A stretch of DNA of 64,000 nucleotides, from contig CP136062.1 of NCBI GenBank assembly GCA_032622095.1, forward strand, positions 153,756,875 through 153,820,874, in the 5' to 3' direction. Below the pieces are notes generated by a model. The model was not told where the DNA came from and searched no databases. It saw only the letters and a program-made list of their open reading frames with translations. The translations under genes and the position numbers were made by a program. Origin of the DNA: Siphonodentalium dalli (lineage: Eukaryota; Mollusca; Scaphopoda; Gadilida; Siphonodentaliidae). Below are positions 51,187 to 63,388 of the stretch, piece after piece (position 1 is the first letter of the stretch; every line of letters starts with the position of its first letter).

Positions 51187-52113
51187 TAGCGTGTCTGTTC
51201 CTAGATTGTATGTGCCTGGCCTCAACCAACACAATGTATTATACAATCAAGCCTTGACATAGTGTGATAGTGTGTCTGTCATTTGCAGAATAAGATCCCC
51301 AGATGGTGAATTTAGTGACGCTATCCAACACAGCGGGCTAGCATCACTAAATTCACCCTATGGGGACCTCATTCTGCTAAGGCCCTCAACTGCTATGGCA
51401 GACATAGGATAAGATTGAAGTTCCCCAGTTGAAGTTGGTGATGTTCACATATTGGGCACCTCAATTATGAATTTTATCTTCTGCAAATTAGGGGATATAG
51501 AAACTTCCTAGAAGTGAAATTTAACTAACAACAATGTTAATTTGATACTATAGATACTTCCCAGAAGATGAGGCCTAAGCAGAATGAGGTCTCCAGAGGG
51601 TGAATTTGGTCATGCTAGCCCACTGTGCGGGATAGCATCACTAAAAGCGTGTCTGTTCCTACAGTGTGCATGCCTGGCCTCAAGCAACACAATGTATTAT
51701 ACAATCAAGCATTGAAATAGTGTGATAGTGTGTCTGTCATTTGCATAATGAGGTACCCAGAGGGTGAATTTAGTGACGCTATCCCACACAGCGGGCTAGC
51801 ATCACTAAATTCACCCTCTGGGGACCTCATTCTGCTAAGGCCCTCAACTGCTATGGCAGACCTAGGATAAGATTGAAGTTCCCCAGTTGAAGTTGGTGAT
51901 GTTCACCTATTGGGCACCTCAATTATGAATTTTATCTTCTGCAAATTAGGAGATATAGAAACTTCCTAGAAGGGAAATATAACTAACAACAATGTTAATT
52001 TGATACTATAGATACTTCCCATAAGATAATTGGTGGTGCTAGGCCGCTGTGCGGGATAGCATCACTAAATTCACCTTCTGGAGACCTCATTCTGCAAATG
52101 ACAGGCATGCTAT
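51187..52113. mobile_element. Family C MITE, copies 6 and 7 in tandem duplication
   Basis: A 460-bp block (gcgtgtctgttcctaga/c..., caacacaatgtattatacaa, then a long-form family C element) occurs twice: 51187-51645 and 51647-52113. The copies share even the tgtgatagtgtgtctgtcat variant at the left end, so the duplication is recent. The second ends gcaaatgacaggcatgctat. Confidence 0.75.
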
Positions 52114-52574
52114 TTGCCCTGATTTGAACAACACATGATATATTTGGGAATTAATGACTTCTAGCATATCCCCAGGGAATGTTTATAAAAATGGCAGATT
52201 TCACTTGACATGATTGTGTAGGCATACCCAGCATACAGTTACAGCCAAAGTAAATGCTTCTTATTAATGATTCTCTGTCAAGAATTTGAGTAAATTTTAT
52301 TTTTGGGACCAGGCCCGGGTGGCAGAAGCAGTGAACTTGAGTGAAGGGCCAGGGGGCACAACCTTCAGAAATGTAATGGCATTAGTTTTTCAATTTTCAA
52401 AAAATGTTAATCAATATATATATATAATTGACCATGAAGTTAAATACAATTTTTTTTATATAAATATTTTAATAAAAAAAACAATTCCACATTTTTTTTT
52501 AAATATTCTTTTATTTTTTAATATATCATTTCTTTTCTTTTCTTTTCGTTTTTGGTTAAAGAGTTGAATCTGAA
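52114..52574. other. T-rich spacer between the two parts of the array
   Basis: Contains gggaccaggcccgggtggca and a low-complexity A/T tract at 52440-52560. No gene. Confidence 0.4.
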
Positions 52575-53145
52575 TTTTGTTTGTTTGAGTTATGTCCCTG
52601 GCCCCACCCACATTTGACCCAGTCACCTCATTTGAACAAATCTGAACCCCAGTCACCCAAGGATCCTTCATACCAAATATGAACCCATTTGGCCTGATGG
52701 TATTTGAGAAGATGTTTAAAAGAATTACAATGGAGGAATAGAGTTATGGCCCTGGTTTCTCAACTAATCAACCTGGTGACCTCATTTGAACAAATCTTAA
52801 TGTGAGTCACCTAGGGAACATCCACACCAAATATGAACCCATTCGGCCTTATAGTTCTGGAAAAGAAGTCGTTATAAGAGTTACTATGAAGGAATAGAGT
52901 TGTGGCCCTGCTTTCTCAAATAATTGACCTGATGACCTCATTTGAACAAATCTGAATGTGAATCACCTAGGGAACATCCACACCAAATATGAACCCGTTC
53001 CGTCTTACAGTTTTGGCGGAGAAGATTATTCTTGACGGACGGACGGGCAGACGGACGGCTAGACGGACGGACGGGCGACGGATGATGAGTGATGACTATA
53101 GCTCCACCGGAGACTTCGTCTCAGGTGAGCTAATAAAACAAAATT
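52575..53145 (+). repeat. Degenerate tandem array, part 2, with gacggacggacgg tail
   Basis: Three further units (tcatttgaacaaatctgaa, tcacctagggaacatcc, ccaaatatgaacccatt, aggaatagagttatggccct) lead into gacggacggacgggcagacg and end ctcaggtgagctaataaaa. The terminal order units - gacgg tail - (a)ggtgagctaa is found dispersed in mollusc genomes. Confidence 0.7.
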
Positions 53146-53637
53146 GTGTTTGTTTGTTTGTTTGTCCGTCTGTTTGTTTGTTTGTCTGTCTGGCTATGGG
53201 CGATCAAACGACTGGACCATCGGAGCTGAAAATGTGCACACAGGAGTCAGTTGACCCAGCTTCATTCAGTATATATGATTACGCCGAGATAATGTATTTC
53301 TTTGATCAGCTCCAGGTCAACGTCACGGAGTGTAAAACAGGATTTGCACTTCTGTGTGAGTTCATGATGTAACATTTTGTGGGGTTGAATTACATACCCA
53401 ACGTCGATCCACATTGCCCAAGATGTTTTAAATCATACTGTAGTATCAGCTGATCATGATACTGTGGTAATCATAGTACATGCAGTTACACAGCCAAAAC
53501 CCTTACCACGATTCATGGTTTAGACCTCGGGTGTTGACCATCCATGTATACCATCCATGTACACTATTAGACAACATGCGGTATGACCGTGGTAATTAAC
53601 CAAGATATACAAAGACTGAACACATTGGACTACTGTG

Positions 53638-54001
53638 GAACACACTTTCCTGCCATTGTTATTGCATGCTCATAATTATAACCAGGCCGCCATCACTTTA
53701 GTTAGAACACACTTTCCTGCCATTGTAATTGCTCATATAACCAAGCCGCCATCGCTTTATTCAGAACACACTTTCCTGCTATTGTTATTGCTAATATAAC
53801 CAGGCCGCCATCACTTTAATTAGAACACACTTTCCTGTCATTGTTATTGCTCATATAATCAGGCCGCCATCACTTTATTTAGAACACACTTTCCTGCTAT
53901 TGTTATTGCTAATATAACCAGGCCGCCATCACTTTATTTAGAACACACTTTCCTGCTATTGTTATTGCTAATATAACCAGGCCGCCATCACTTTATTTAG
54001 A
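53638..54001. repeat. 59-bp satellite, six units
   Basis: gaacacactttcctg recurs at 53638, 53705, 53764, 53823, 53882 and 53941, with partial start at 54000. Exact 59-bp period after the first, longer, unit; each unit includes ataaccaggccgccatcact. Confidence 0.92.
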
Positions 54002-54089
54002 ACACGATTGGCTCAATTGCTGAAAGCCGACTTATAACTCACCGTGAAAAGTCACACACTATCTAGTTAAGTGAAACTTCAAAAGTATG

Positions 54090-54672
54090 GGAAGCCAAAT
54101 TGACATTTAATAAATAATTGAGCTTATGCACAATTAAGAATATCTAATTGCGCTTTTAAAAGCACAATAAGAATATCTTCTCTTATTGCACTTAAGCACA
54201 ATAAGATTTCCCCTTATTGCGGTTAAGCGCAATTAGTGATTCTTATTGCGTTGCGCTTAAGCGCAATTACATCCGTATTGCGCTTAACCGTAATTAATAT
54301 CTCCCTCGTGAGACCACCCCTCTGCAAATAGTAGAATCTGAATAGGCCTATATGTGGACAGTCACTAATAAACTCCACCACCGCACTATGGACTACACCA
54401 TTTGAATTACAGGGAGCTTATGTAATGTGGCTAATTGCACTTAAGCGTAATAAGGAAGATTTTAATTGCTTAATTAAGCGCAATTAGCAATATTCCTTAT
54501 TGCGCTTAAGTGCAATTAGAGATTCATTATAAGCGCAATAAGATATTCCTTATAAGCTCAATTATATATTTCCTTATTGCGTTTAAGCGCAATTAGTTCG
54601 TTCCTTATTGCACTCTAATTGCGCTTAAGCTCAATTATTTATTAAATGTCAAAATGTGTCTTCCAATCTCAC
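54090..54672. repeat. Family I element: alternating TTAAGCGCAATTA palindromes
   Basis: Terminal inverted repeats gacatttaataaataattga (left) and tcaattatttattaaatgtc (right), with outer ggaag / cttcc. Inside, two blocks (54115-54300 and 54425-54645) are chains of short palindromes built on aattgcgcttaagcgcaatt, separated by unique DNA. Confidence 0.7.
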
Positions 54673-55440
54673 CGGAAGATAACTCTATTATAATCTTGCA
54701 ACTTTATTTAGTTGCATGGATTTATTGAATTGAAAGAACGTCAAGTGGTAAATAATTCATCAACGTTGTTTTCTTTTGTCACAAATTGATTTATATATGT
54801 TAGGTTTTATATGTAGTGATGTCGATAGAAGTGGGTTTATTAATATATTCTACAGACTATCAGGTTAAGAAGAAAGACACCTCGCTGTAAGGAAATGAAC
54901 TACTCGAACCTCGGCACATCGATAAAGAATACTTGCTCCCTGTGCGATCCTTATACCACTGCACCCTGTGCTATCCTTATACCACTGCACTCTGTGCGAT
55001 CCTTATACCACTGCACTTTGGTTTGGATGATCGATCCCAGCGATTATCCCAAATGCGGATAACTCGACTGCATAATTTATTCGTCAGTAATCGTCACGTG
55101 TTCTTTTGCGTTCACCCTACAAATAAAATTTAATAAATATTTCCATGACACCCCTCATAAAAAATTACCACGATATAAGTACTTGGGATAATGCCCCAAA
55201 TATACCACGGTACATTTACAATGGTTTACCACGGTACATTTACCATGGTTTACCATTTTTTTGGTCATGCCGAAATCCAATATATTGAACCCTTTAAATG
55301 TTTGAGTCATATGTAGACTTTATACTCGCAATGGTCAACCAAGTTCAATGTCCATATATATAAGAATTTTACAACAACAACAAAAATATTTTTGGAGGTC
55401 TGAACTCTAAAGTTTACAAAAAGCTATTATATATGACATG
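54673..55440. other. Gene-free stretch
   Basis: A 25-bp unit (ccttataccactgcac) is repeated three times at 54943-55020. Nothing else recognised. Confidence 0.4.
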
Positions 55441-55554
55441 CTTTGCAATTTCATTTTAATTGTTTTGAGAATATAAATAAGAGGGTGTCACCCCCCTCTT
55501 TTGGTTCGCGGGATTCAGGCCATTTTCAGGCGGTACACGCAGAGAAAATTTGGA

Positions 55555-55930
55555 AATTCACATGTGAACCAAAACTGTTTCCATGTTTGACCCCAATAGA
55601 GGAACCAAATGAAGCAAACATAATATGTTATCAGATGTTATACCAAAATAAAGTACAAATTTAAAAACCAAACAAACACGAAGAACCAAAATAGAGAACC
55701 AAATGAAGGACCATATACATGTTTTGGTTCTTCGAAGAATCAAATTAAAAAAGCAAAATCAAGTACACAACAGACATTCTGGTTCCACATTGAACAAAAC
55801 TTGTTTCTAATTTTTGTGCTGAGGGGAGAACCAAATATAATATATGACCTGTTTTGGTTCTCTATCTGGTTCCCGGAATGGAACCAGAACATGGAAGCAA
55901 ATAGTTGCTTTGGGTTCTCCATTTGGTTAA
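55555..55930. repeat. Cluster of gaaccaaa / ttggttc motifs
   Basis: gaaccaaa or its complement occurs more than ten times in both orientations, so the single strand can pair in many ways. No element boundaries found. Confidence 0.4.
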
Positions 55931-56593
55931 TTAAATGCCTATATACTATATATGAAACCATTATGAGTTCGTTGAAACAATGTCACGTGCGTGACACTAT
56001 ATATGTGTAGGATATAATTAGCGCGTTTGATGTGTCTTTGTTTCTAAATGTTCTATATATTAGTTCGTAAATACGTTATACCGTTTAAATTGATATCACA
56101 CGATGTTGCACGATTCAGCGAATAAACCACGAAGATGTTGTGATGTCTGAAGGTAATATCGAATTATTAATTAAGATATTGTTCCATATACTTTCCCCAC
56201 ATTGTTGTGATATGACCCCCCACCCGCCAGCTATCAAATGGTATTTCAAAGGAATCACGTTTGATTTTGTCTTCACAATATTGTCTTAAACCCAAATGTA
56301 AAATTTTAGACTATATGACGTTTAAGTTGGGACTAATATAATGTATATATTGGTCCCAGGTTTAACCTAGGCCGGGCTCCCACACAAACCTTGAATTGAA
56401 TTCGGTGGATTCTTTGGAGAACCAAAAAAGACACACAGGATCTCATAAACGTACAAAAAGACAGACAGGACCCCCAAAATGTGCAAAAAGTAATCCAGCA
56501 TTTCAAATTCTCATAAACAAAAATAGATCTAAAATTAGTCCCATCGCATTATATTCCAGTACAATTATCAGTCGTTAACTTTGTGTTTTTTCT

Positions 56594-57230
56594 TGTGAAA
56601 TTTCAACCGAATTTGATTGGTAGGAATATATGATATAACAAATTCGAATAAGTGATAACATAAAATGAATAATATATCATAATATCGAATATGTGATATC
56701 GCTATAGCATATGATAAATACGGGAGGCAAAATTCACTTTTAATAATTATTTGCGATTAAGCGCAATTATTTGTACTTATATATGCACAATTATTTGCGC
56801 TTATATAAGCTCAATTATTTGCACTTAAGCACAAATAATTGTGCTTTAGAGCAAATAAAAGGTCGGTAGACCTCATGTCCGCCTCTAAGCGTCGGCTTGA
56901 TACGACCGTTGTTTGCGCATAAAATTCTGTCTTTAGTGCTAGTAAACCTACATACCAAATTTAATTTCATTCAGTACACATTTCTAGTGAAATTTCAACC
57001 GAATTTGATGGGTAGGAAGGAATATATGATATAACAAATTCGAACAAGTGATAACATAAAATGAATAATATATCATAATATCGAATATGTAATATCGCTA
57101 TAGCATATGATAAATACGGGACGCAAAATTCACTTTTTAATAATTATTTGCGATTAAGCGCAATTATTTGCGCTTATATAAGCTCAATTATTTGCGCTTA
57201 AGCACAAATAATTGTGCTTTAGAGCAAATA
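56594..57230. repeat. Segmental direct duplication, about 245-270 bp, offset about 395
   Basis: gtgaaatttcaaccgaattt through atagcatatgataaatacgg and into the family I left arm is present at 56594-56866 and 56987-57230 with few changes. Confidence 0.8.
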
Positions 57231-57888
57231 ATTGTGTTTAATCACAAATAATTGCGCTTAAAGGGGTACTGTACGCCAAATGTTGTTGTTGGTTTCTATA
57301 GTCTCCGAGTCAGAGAATAAGGTAACAATTTTTTCATTATTTGAAAGTCTGTTGAGTACGAAGTAGTGTTACGGATGACAAATTTACCGGAATGCAAAAA
57401 TACAAATTGTCGTTGTCGAGTAATTTTTGTACAGTTTTCAACCAAATGAATCAAATAAAAGTTATATTATAGGCATACTAGTCCAATATAATCATTTAAG
57501 TTATTGTATCGTCGCTAGTCAGTGAGTGACTTGAGTGTTCTCCCCGTATCATTATAATATTTTAAGCAATCGTGTGTGCGATCGGTTTAACATCCAGTAT
57601 CCCTCAATTACTTTATTTTGATTACGGAAATTCGTAATTTAATTGACGCCATTTTATGGCTCCAGTCATAAATTCAATTTATATCAAATTATTAACTTTT
57701 AAATTATTAAATTTTAAGATAGCATATTAACCTGAGCGTTTACAGAATACATCTTCGACTCAAATTACTTATGTTTCTATATATTATCGATATTAGATCG
57801 TTGTTGTCACCGGAAATTTAATGCAAATGGCGTACAGTACCCCTTTAAGCGCAAATAATTATTAAAAGTTAATTTTGTCTCCCATAGA
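57117..57888. repeat. Family I element, copy 2, carrying family F inside
   Basis: Left arm gggacgcaaaattcactttt and right arm aaaagttaattttgtctccc are inverted. The palindromic core gcgcttaagcgcaaataatt was split at its TTAA by family F (57262-57844). Confidence 0.72.
57262..57844. mobile_element. TTAA element family F, copy 2 (intact)
   Basis: TTAA at 57258-57261 and 57845-57848. Termini aggggtactgtacgccaaat and atggcgtacagtacccct are inverted repeats. 583 bp, no coding frame. Removal restores gcgcttaagcgc. Confidence 0.88.
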
Positions 57889-58072
57889 TGACATTGATAA
57901 AGGCATAACATTTTATATACCGTATTCGATTTTGTGATATCATATATATATATGCATTATTTGTATCACAAAATAGGTAATATAGAAGAACGACGCCCAT
58001 ATACGTGGGACATCGGCGGATAAAAAAATTGCTGGCTAGCACCTGCATTGCGAGTTATACGGCAGATATTAA

Positions 58073-58518
58073 AGGTACTCAATCCGATCAGAGGGTCCCC
58101 ATATCATCAAGATACAACAACAACAACAACAACAACAACAACATTTCTTCAAAATACGCTTTAGTTATCAGTATCGATTAATTACAACAAAATAATGCTA
58201 ACCACTTTCAACGTACTATGGTATCAAATTTCACAAAACGTGTTATTTATCAACATTTTGTTCAACTAAATATGGCTGTATTATCACTTGAGTATCCACT
58301 TGTTTTTAGAGTTATCCATCTTCATCCGCAGTTTTGAACAAGAACATCATTTTGACGGCGTGTTTCGGGGCCACAAACAATTGAAATAACAGAGTTAAAA
58401 AATCGATATCTGATCACTCTGAGCTTTGATGGGTAGGTTCCTCGACTCGAATAAAATATTTTTACCCGCGAAGCCAAAGAAATAGTAGTTTAGGGGTGTT
58501 TAATCGGATTGAGTACCT
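58073..58518. mobile_element. TTAA element family J, copy 4 (intact)
   Basis: TTAA at 58069-58072 and 58519-58522. Termini aggtactcaatccgat and atcggattgagtacct are inverted repeats. Contains a (caa)n microsatellite at 58113-58142. It ends 345 bases before the start codon at 58864. Confidence 0.88.
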
Positions 58519-58863
58519 TTAATGTAAGAAGTATTAAATAGTACATGCTTGTTAAACGATTCAAACCAAACGACTTCATAAACTTCGGGAAGCTGATGAC
58601 ATCATTAATGAAAACTGCACAATTGCCAATTTACTTCATTGAGTGCGGTGTATTGTTCGCGCACGCACGGTGAAAGTTAAATAGCAGTATGGAAATAGCG
58701 ATGACCCGATTTCAGGACAAGAACTTCAAATAAAAGTCTAAATAAAATTGTGATTGAAACAGTACTTTCAGCGGGAATATGCACGTGGTCTCCATACCTA
58801 CCACGCGGACGTCTTTTCCCAAAAAGCTAAAAATAGACAACACATTTGCAGCGAAAGTGGAGG
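58519..58863 (+). promoter_or_regulatory. Presumed promoter and 5' UTR of the gene starting at 58864
   Basis: CpGs become frequent after 58640, as at the DDRGK1 start. No TATA box identified. The context of the start codon is gaggATGG, favourable for initiation. Confidence 0.4.
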
Positions 58864-58962
58864 ATGGCGTCTGGAAGTGAAAGTGTGAAAGAAACGTCCT
58901 TGATTAATTCAGACTGCGAATCGGGGTTATCAATCAACAAAAGTTTCATAAAAAGAGTTAAG
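58864..58962 (+). CDS. First coding exon of an unrecognised gene
   Basis: ATG 58864 to a strong donor AAG|GTAAGTC at 58963 gives 33 codons, phase 0: it starts MASGSESVKETSLINSDCES and ends INKSFIKRVK. It is polar, with no signal peptide. Good initiation context and donor in a CpG-richer island support a real exon. Downstream exons were not found up to 64000, so the next coding exon probably lies beyond the window or is too short to see. No family can be named from 33 residues. Confidence 0.6.
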
Positions 58963-60962
58963 GTAAGTCGGCACACTACGTAAACTCGAAGACAATAGCA
59001 ACGCCATTAATTAAGTCTTGCCGTTAGCAATTTACAGGCAATTTGAATGTTTATTGTTATTTTGTTCGCCAACAACTTGTTGCGAAGCATAAAGTTAGTC
59101 ATCACTGTAGTCATTGGAGAAATTGGCAGCGCAATGGCACCGCTTGTTTTCGCCGTAGATCTATAATTGCATTATCATTTGGGGCTAAGTGTACATGTAT
59201 TACAACCACTCTGAGCAAATTAGTACGATTTACAGTAAGTTACAGGTGTTATAAGTGGTATACAATATGACTGTGGCAGTGTGGGTGCGAAGTCAACTGA
59301 ACTTCTGAACTTACTGAACTTCTGAAGTGTTCAAAGTTCAAGTTCAAAAGTTCAAGTTCAAGTGAACTGTCATCTGACAATGTCAATTCATGACCTGTTG
59401 CCATTGTTGGACTTGAAGTTGGTTGTTCTGTTATCATTTTCGTGAACATGGCACATGCCAGAGGGAGCCTAGTATGCCAACTCTAGAGGATCTGACAGGG
59501 ATAATCTTCAATGGGTATTTTTGGGAAAGGGCCTGGGGCCCATGCAATTGGGAAAAATAGATAGGCCTAGTTAGATACCGTAGCGGGGTAAATTGGGAAT
59601 TTTCTAATTGAAATAATGACACTATCAAATGAATATAAATTTTTAAAACTTAATGAACTAATGTATAAAACAACAGTGTATATAATATACCAGCTCATAC
59701 TAAGTCTGTAAGTGTAAGACATGTCACATGTACTTCTGTAAATCTGATACATGACATGTTACGTATATACCAGCCCATACTAAGTCAATACCTCTATAAA
59801 TCTGATATAGACTTTATTCTAGTAGTAGAAATTGTTATATACAAATTATAGTCAGGAGTATTGTATATGATTGATTCTTGGTATAAGTTAGTATGTAGAA
59901 TTAAGTAGTTATTCCATAAGAACATGTTGCGTTAAAGCATGAGTTCCCTGTATGTGAACAACATTCAACCTAAAAAAAAAATCCCCACCCCCCTGCACCT
60001 TCCCACAAATCATCAATGTTTCATCAATTTTTATACTAGGTTTCATACTTAAGTGCCTAATTGTCAGAAAATTTAACTACAGATTTTTGAGAATTTCTAT
60101 GAAACAATGATTTTTCATATACTTTCTGTACTTTCTGTATATGTCCATAGACCATAGCCATTTAATTTATATTAATCAACACCCCTAAACATATCAATTT
60201 GAGTTAATAAACATATCACATACCCATAAGTCTAAAAGGCTTCGTTTTATTTTGGGTTAAAGTTGCTTATCTTCGAGGAATCGCATTAACCCCGGTTTTG
60301 AGGAGTGCAAATTTGCAAATTAATTAGGCTAATGACTCATTTAGCAACTTAAACTAATAGAAACTGGAAGACTAAAGTCAAGTTTGGAGAATGAGATTGG
60401 GAATTTTCAGACTGTAAATTGGGAACTTAGGAATTTTTATTATTTTTTTTTAAGTTTACGGGGTGGGGCTAACCATTGTTATAATCACGTACTACGCTGT
60501 ATGTGACTTTTGACAGTGACTTTTGCTGAAAATCCGAATGAACTTTTGAGAATATCCTTAATTTTCACACCCCCAATTCCACCCCCTACTTATTTGATTT
60601 TGGTATATTTTCCACCCCCTACTTTTACTCCGCACCCTATTTTTATTTGGATCCAGAGAGTATTTAAATTGGAGTTCAATTGGGAGCATTGAATCATATA
60701 GATAATAAGCCCAGCTTTTTGAGGTATTAAATTATAGTTTCAATTTATGAAGTGAGTACCGTAATTATATAGGATGCCAGATTTCATTATAACATGCTAT
60801 GCCAGTCATTCCCACGAGGAAAACACAGCGAGAGCACTTCGCAATTCAGAAGAAATGCATAATTTCAGTCATAATATAATTGTAAGGTGGGTTTTTCTCA
60901 AACAAAATATCAATGTGGGAAAGACCTATGTCCAGTTACACTTTCACATGCACATAATTTAA
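58963..60962. other. First intron of the gene at 58864, part 1
   Basis: No coding exon supported. 59290-59370 is a cluster of ttcaagttcaa / acttctgaac repeats. A short tract of hydrophobic codons near 59085-59165 lacks splice sites that fit. Confidence 0.35.
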
Positions 60963-61157
60963 TCCTTTCATGACTCAAGCTTCCTGAAATTTTGTGGAAA
61001 CCCTGTGCCAATGCATTGTCTTATATATGCATTGGCCTAACAATATTTACCTTGACCTTGTAAGCCAGTGCATTCTCTTATATATGCGAGGCTCCCTATG
61101 GAATGCACTGGCACAGAGTCTTTAACGCTGCATCAGCGCAGCTCCCATCATGAAATG
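60963..61157. mobile_element. TTAA element family H, copy 2
   Basis: TTAA at 60959-60962 and 61158-61161. Ends tcctttcatgactc and tcatcatgaaatg. Reverse orientation to copy 1. Both hairpins have lost an arm: gccaatgcattgtcttatat at 61010 and gccagtgcattctcttatat at 61065. Confidence 0.72.
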
Positions 61158-61161
61158 TTAA

Positions 61162-63380
61162 CTGAGATGGGAAAAGTTCTAAATATATCTTAAAATAGTT
61201 CAATATTGAATCAGCGATTACAAAGACCATAAACATTTTGACAATAGGGAAGAGTGCACATTTTAGCACCCATGAATTAAAAATTGTGATTGCATTCGGG
61301 GGTGTGAGAGCAATTGCTCCAGTCTCCTGGGAAAGATTGCTAATGCTATGCTGGTGATCCCAAGAATGAATTGTATTGCAATATAGAATTATGCCTCTTT
61401 GTAAACAACTCTTGAAATTTATATATGTCTTTCACTGCAGCACTACTTTGGCAATATTTGCCATAATAAATTCAGTCTGCTGCAACAGTAGCGACACAGC
61501 TGTTACATATCAAATGAATACTAACATTTATGACTACAGTCTACATAAATGCTAAAATTAAATATACCAGTTCTGCCCTATTGCAGATTACTGACATTGT
61601 CGGTGGTTTACTTCAGCATTTTAATTCAATTCACGTTCAAATTTACCTCCCTGTGCAACCTTCTCTCCACAATTAGAACAGCGTGTAATGATGTGGCCAT
61701 TCTCTAGGGATCCAAATAAACATATCCCTACATTTGTTAATTTTCTCGAAATAGTCACAACCCTATGGTGCTTATTTGGACCCCTACATTTATTAATTTC
61801 TTTAAGTCACAAATTTATGCAAAAATTATTCCATTTTCTCTTAGTTGTTATAGTTGTTTTAAGATTACAATCTTCTGTGTTTCTGAACTCCAATGACATG
61901 GTAAATTCTTACATACTCTGCTTGTAGATCAGATTATGGAAGAATTTTGTAATTCACCCAGAAGCCTGGGAGCCAATTTCATATCAAAATTGAGATACTG
62001 GCCCACAAGTACTTACCATCTTATTGAAAGGATTCATTTCCAATCATGTACATCATTTAAATTTTCTGGTTATATTCTTACTTTGTTACAAGCGCGTAAG
62101 ACGCTGTTCAGGGAAGAATTCAGATATAATTTGGGGACACCTGCTTTCCAGCAGAGGATACATTTATTCCCTAATAACTTAATAAGGCTACTATGCTGAA
62201 CCAACGCAGATACATATACACATATTATAAATATGACATAATATTTCTGTTTTCAAAATAAACATGCAAACAAAGGCTCTATTGCAACTGAAGATTTTTA
62301 ATCTACATAGATTATTGTTAAATTACATTGAAAAATTCAAGTTGACTCAATACTGTCACTAGGAATTTGGGGACATTTGGGCTTCTCGAGTTTGGGCGCC
62401 CATACCTGTAACAGGTATCAAAACAGCCTTGGAAATTTCCCTGACGCTGTTATGTGTTTATCAGTGATTTGGTGCGTAAAATCTGAGTGAAGTTTTGAGA
62501 ATGGCCTTCAATTTTCACAGGGTCCCTAGTTTTATTCCGCACCCTTCTTTTATTTAGATCCTGAGAGTAGATACTGAGAGTGTCGTAATTTCTCGTAAAA
62601 CACTGAGAACATTTAGCAGATTAGCCCTGGAATCTAAATAAGAAGTGCCAAAAAAGTTGTTAGGGAAAATGAATAATATTGTGTTTCCCCTCTCGGACTC
62701 CAAAAAATGTAGGGGCGGTTCGTAGGCTTTTCATTGAATTTTTTTTCTATTGAACTTTATTTACTTTTTCATTTATTTTGTTGACGTGAAATGTTTAAAA
62801 AAATTAGGATCCGGCAGATAGAACTACCGCATTCGTGAATAACACACAGTGGAATTTCCACTTTCACGACCAAATACACAATCTGACCCAACCACATGCT
62901 TCCTGTTAAAATGAATCTCCAACTCCGATGGAAATCGCAGACATTTGCTGATCATGGAGATAACTCATGTTGTGCTTTTGCTGCTACAGCGATTGGTAAA
63001 TAGACGGAAAAAAAAATTGGGACAAGTATAATTTTTTACAGAATTTGGATGGTCGGGGGGATACTTAATACATTTTTTCTATCAAAACCAATGAAACAAA
63101 AGTGGGTCAGACCAAATGGACACCAGGCGGGCGGGAAAGAGAAAACACTTGTAAATATTTTTTGTCTTGGCCTTACCTGTATGTAGTGCTGATGCAGTGT
63201 ATTTAGTTCTATTGTATTAATTAGGGTGATTTTGAGAAATTTACTAGTTTACAATTTGAATTGAACAATGAGTTTGAGGGCTGAAGCTCATCCATATGTT
63301 ACTGTAATTATGGGAGCTCATAAAAGCCGAACACAACCGAACATAACCGAACACAAGTCCAAATAATGGGAAATTTCACG
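61162..63380. other. Intron part 2, nothing supported
   Basis: Frames at 61688-61927 and 61936-62199 lack domains and fitting splice sites. No repeat family recognised. Confidence 0.3.
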
Positions 63381-63388
63381 AATAAAGT

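Noticed and set aside
53638-54001. CRISPR-like array
   Set aside because: Regular 59-bp period, but units are repeated in full with no variable spacers; eukaryotic satellite.
59085-59165. Hydrophobic stretch LVITVVIGEIGSAMAPLVF in another frame
   Set aside because: Too short, ends at a stop, no splice sites; likely chance.
61936-62199. 87-codon frame considered as a second exon of the gene at 58864
   Set aside because: No acceptor in phase with the exon 1 donor, and no domain.
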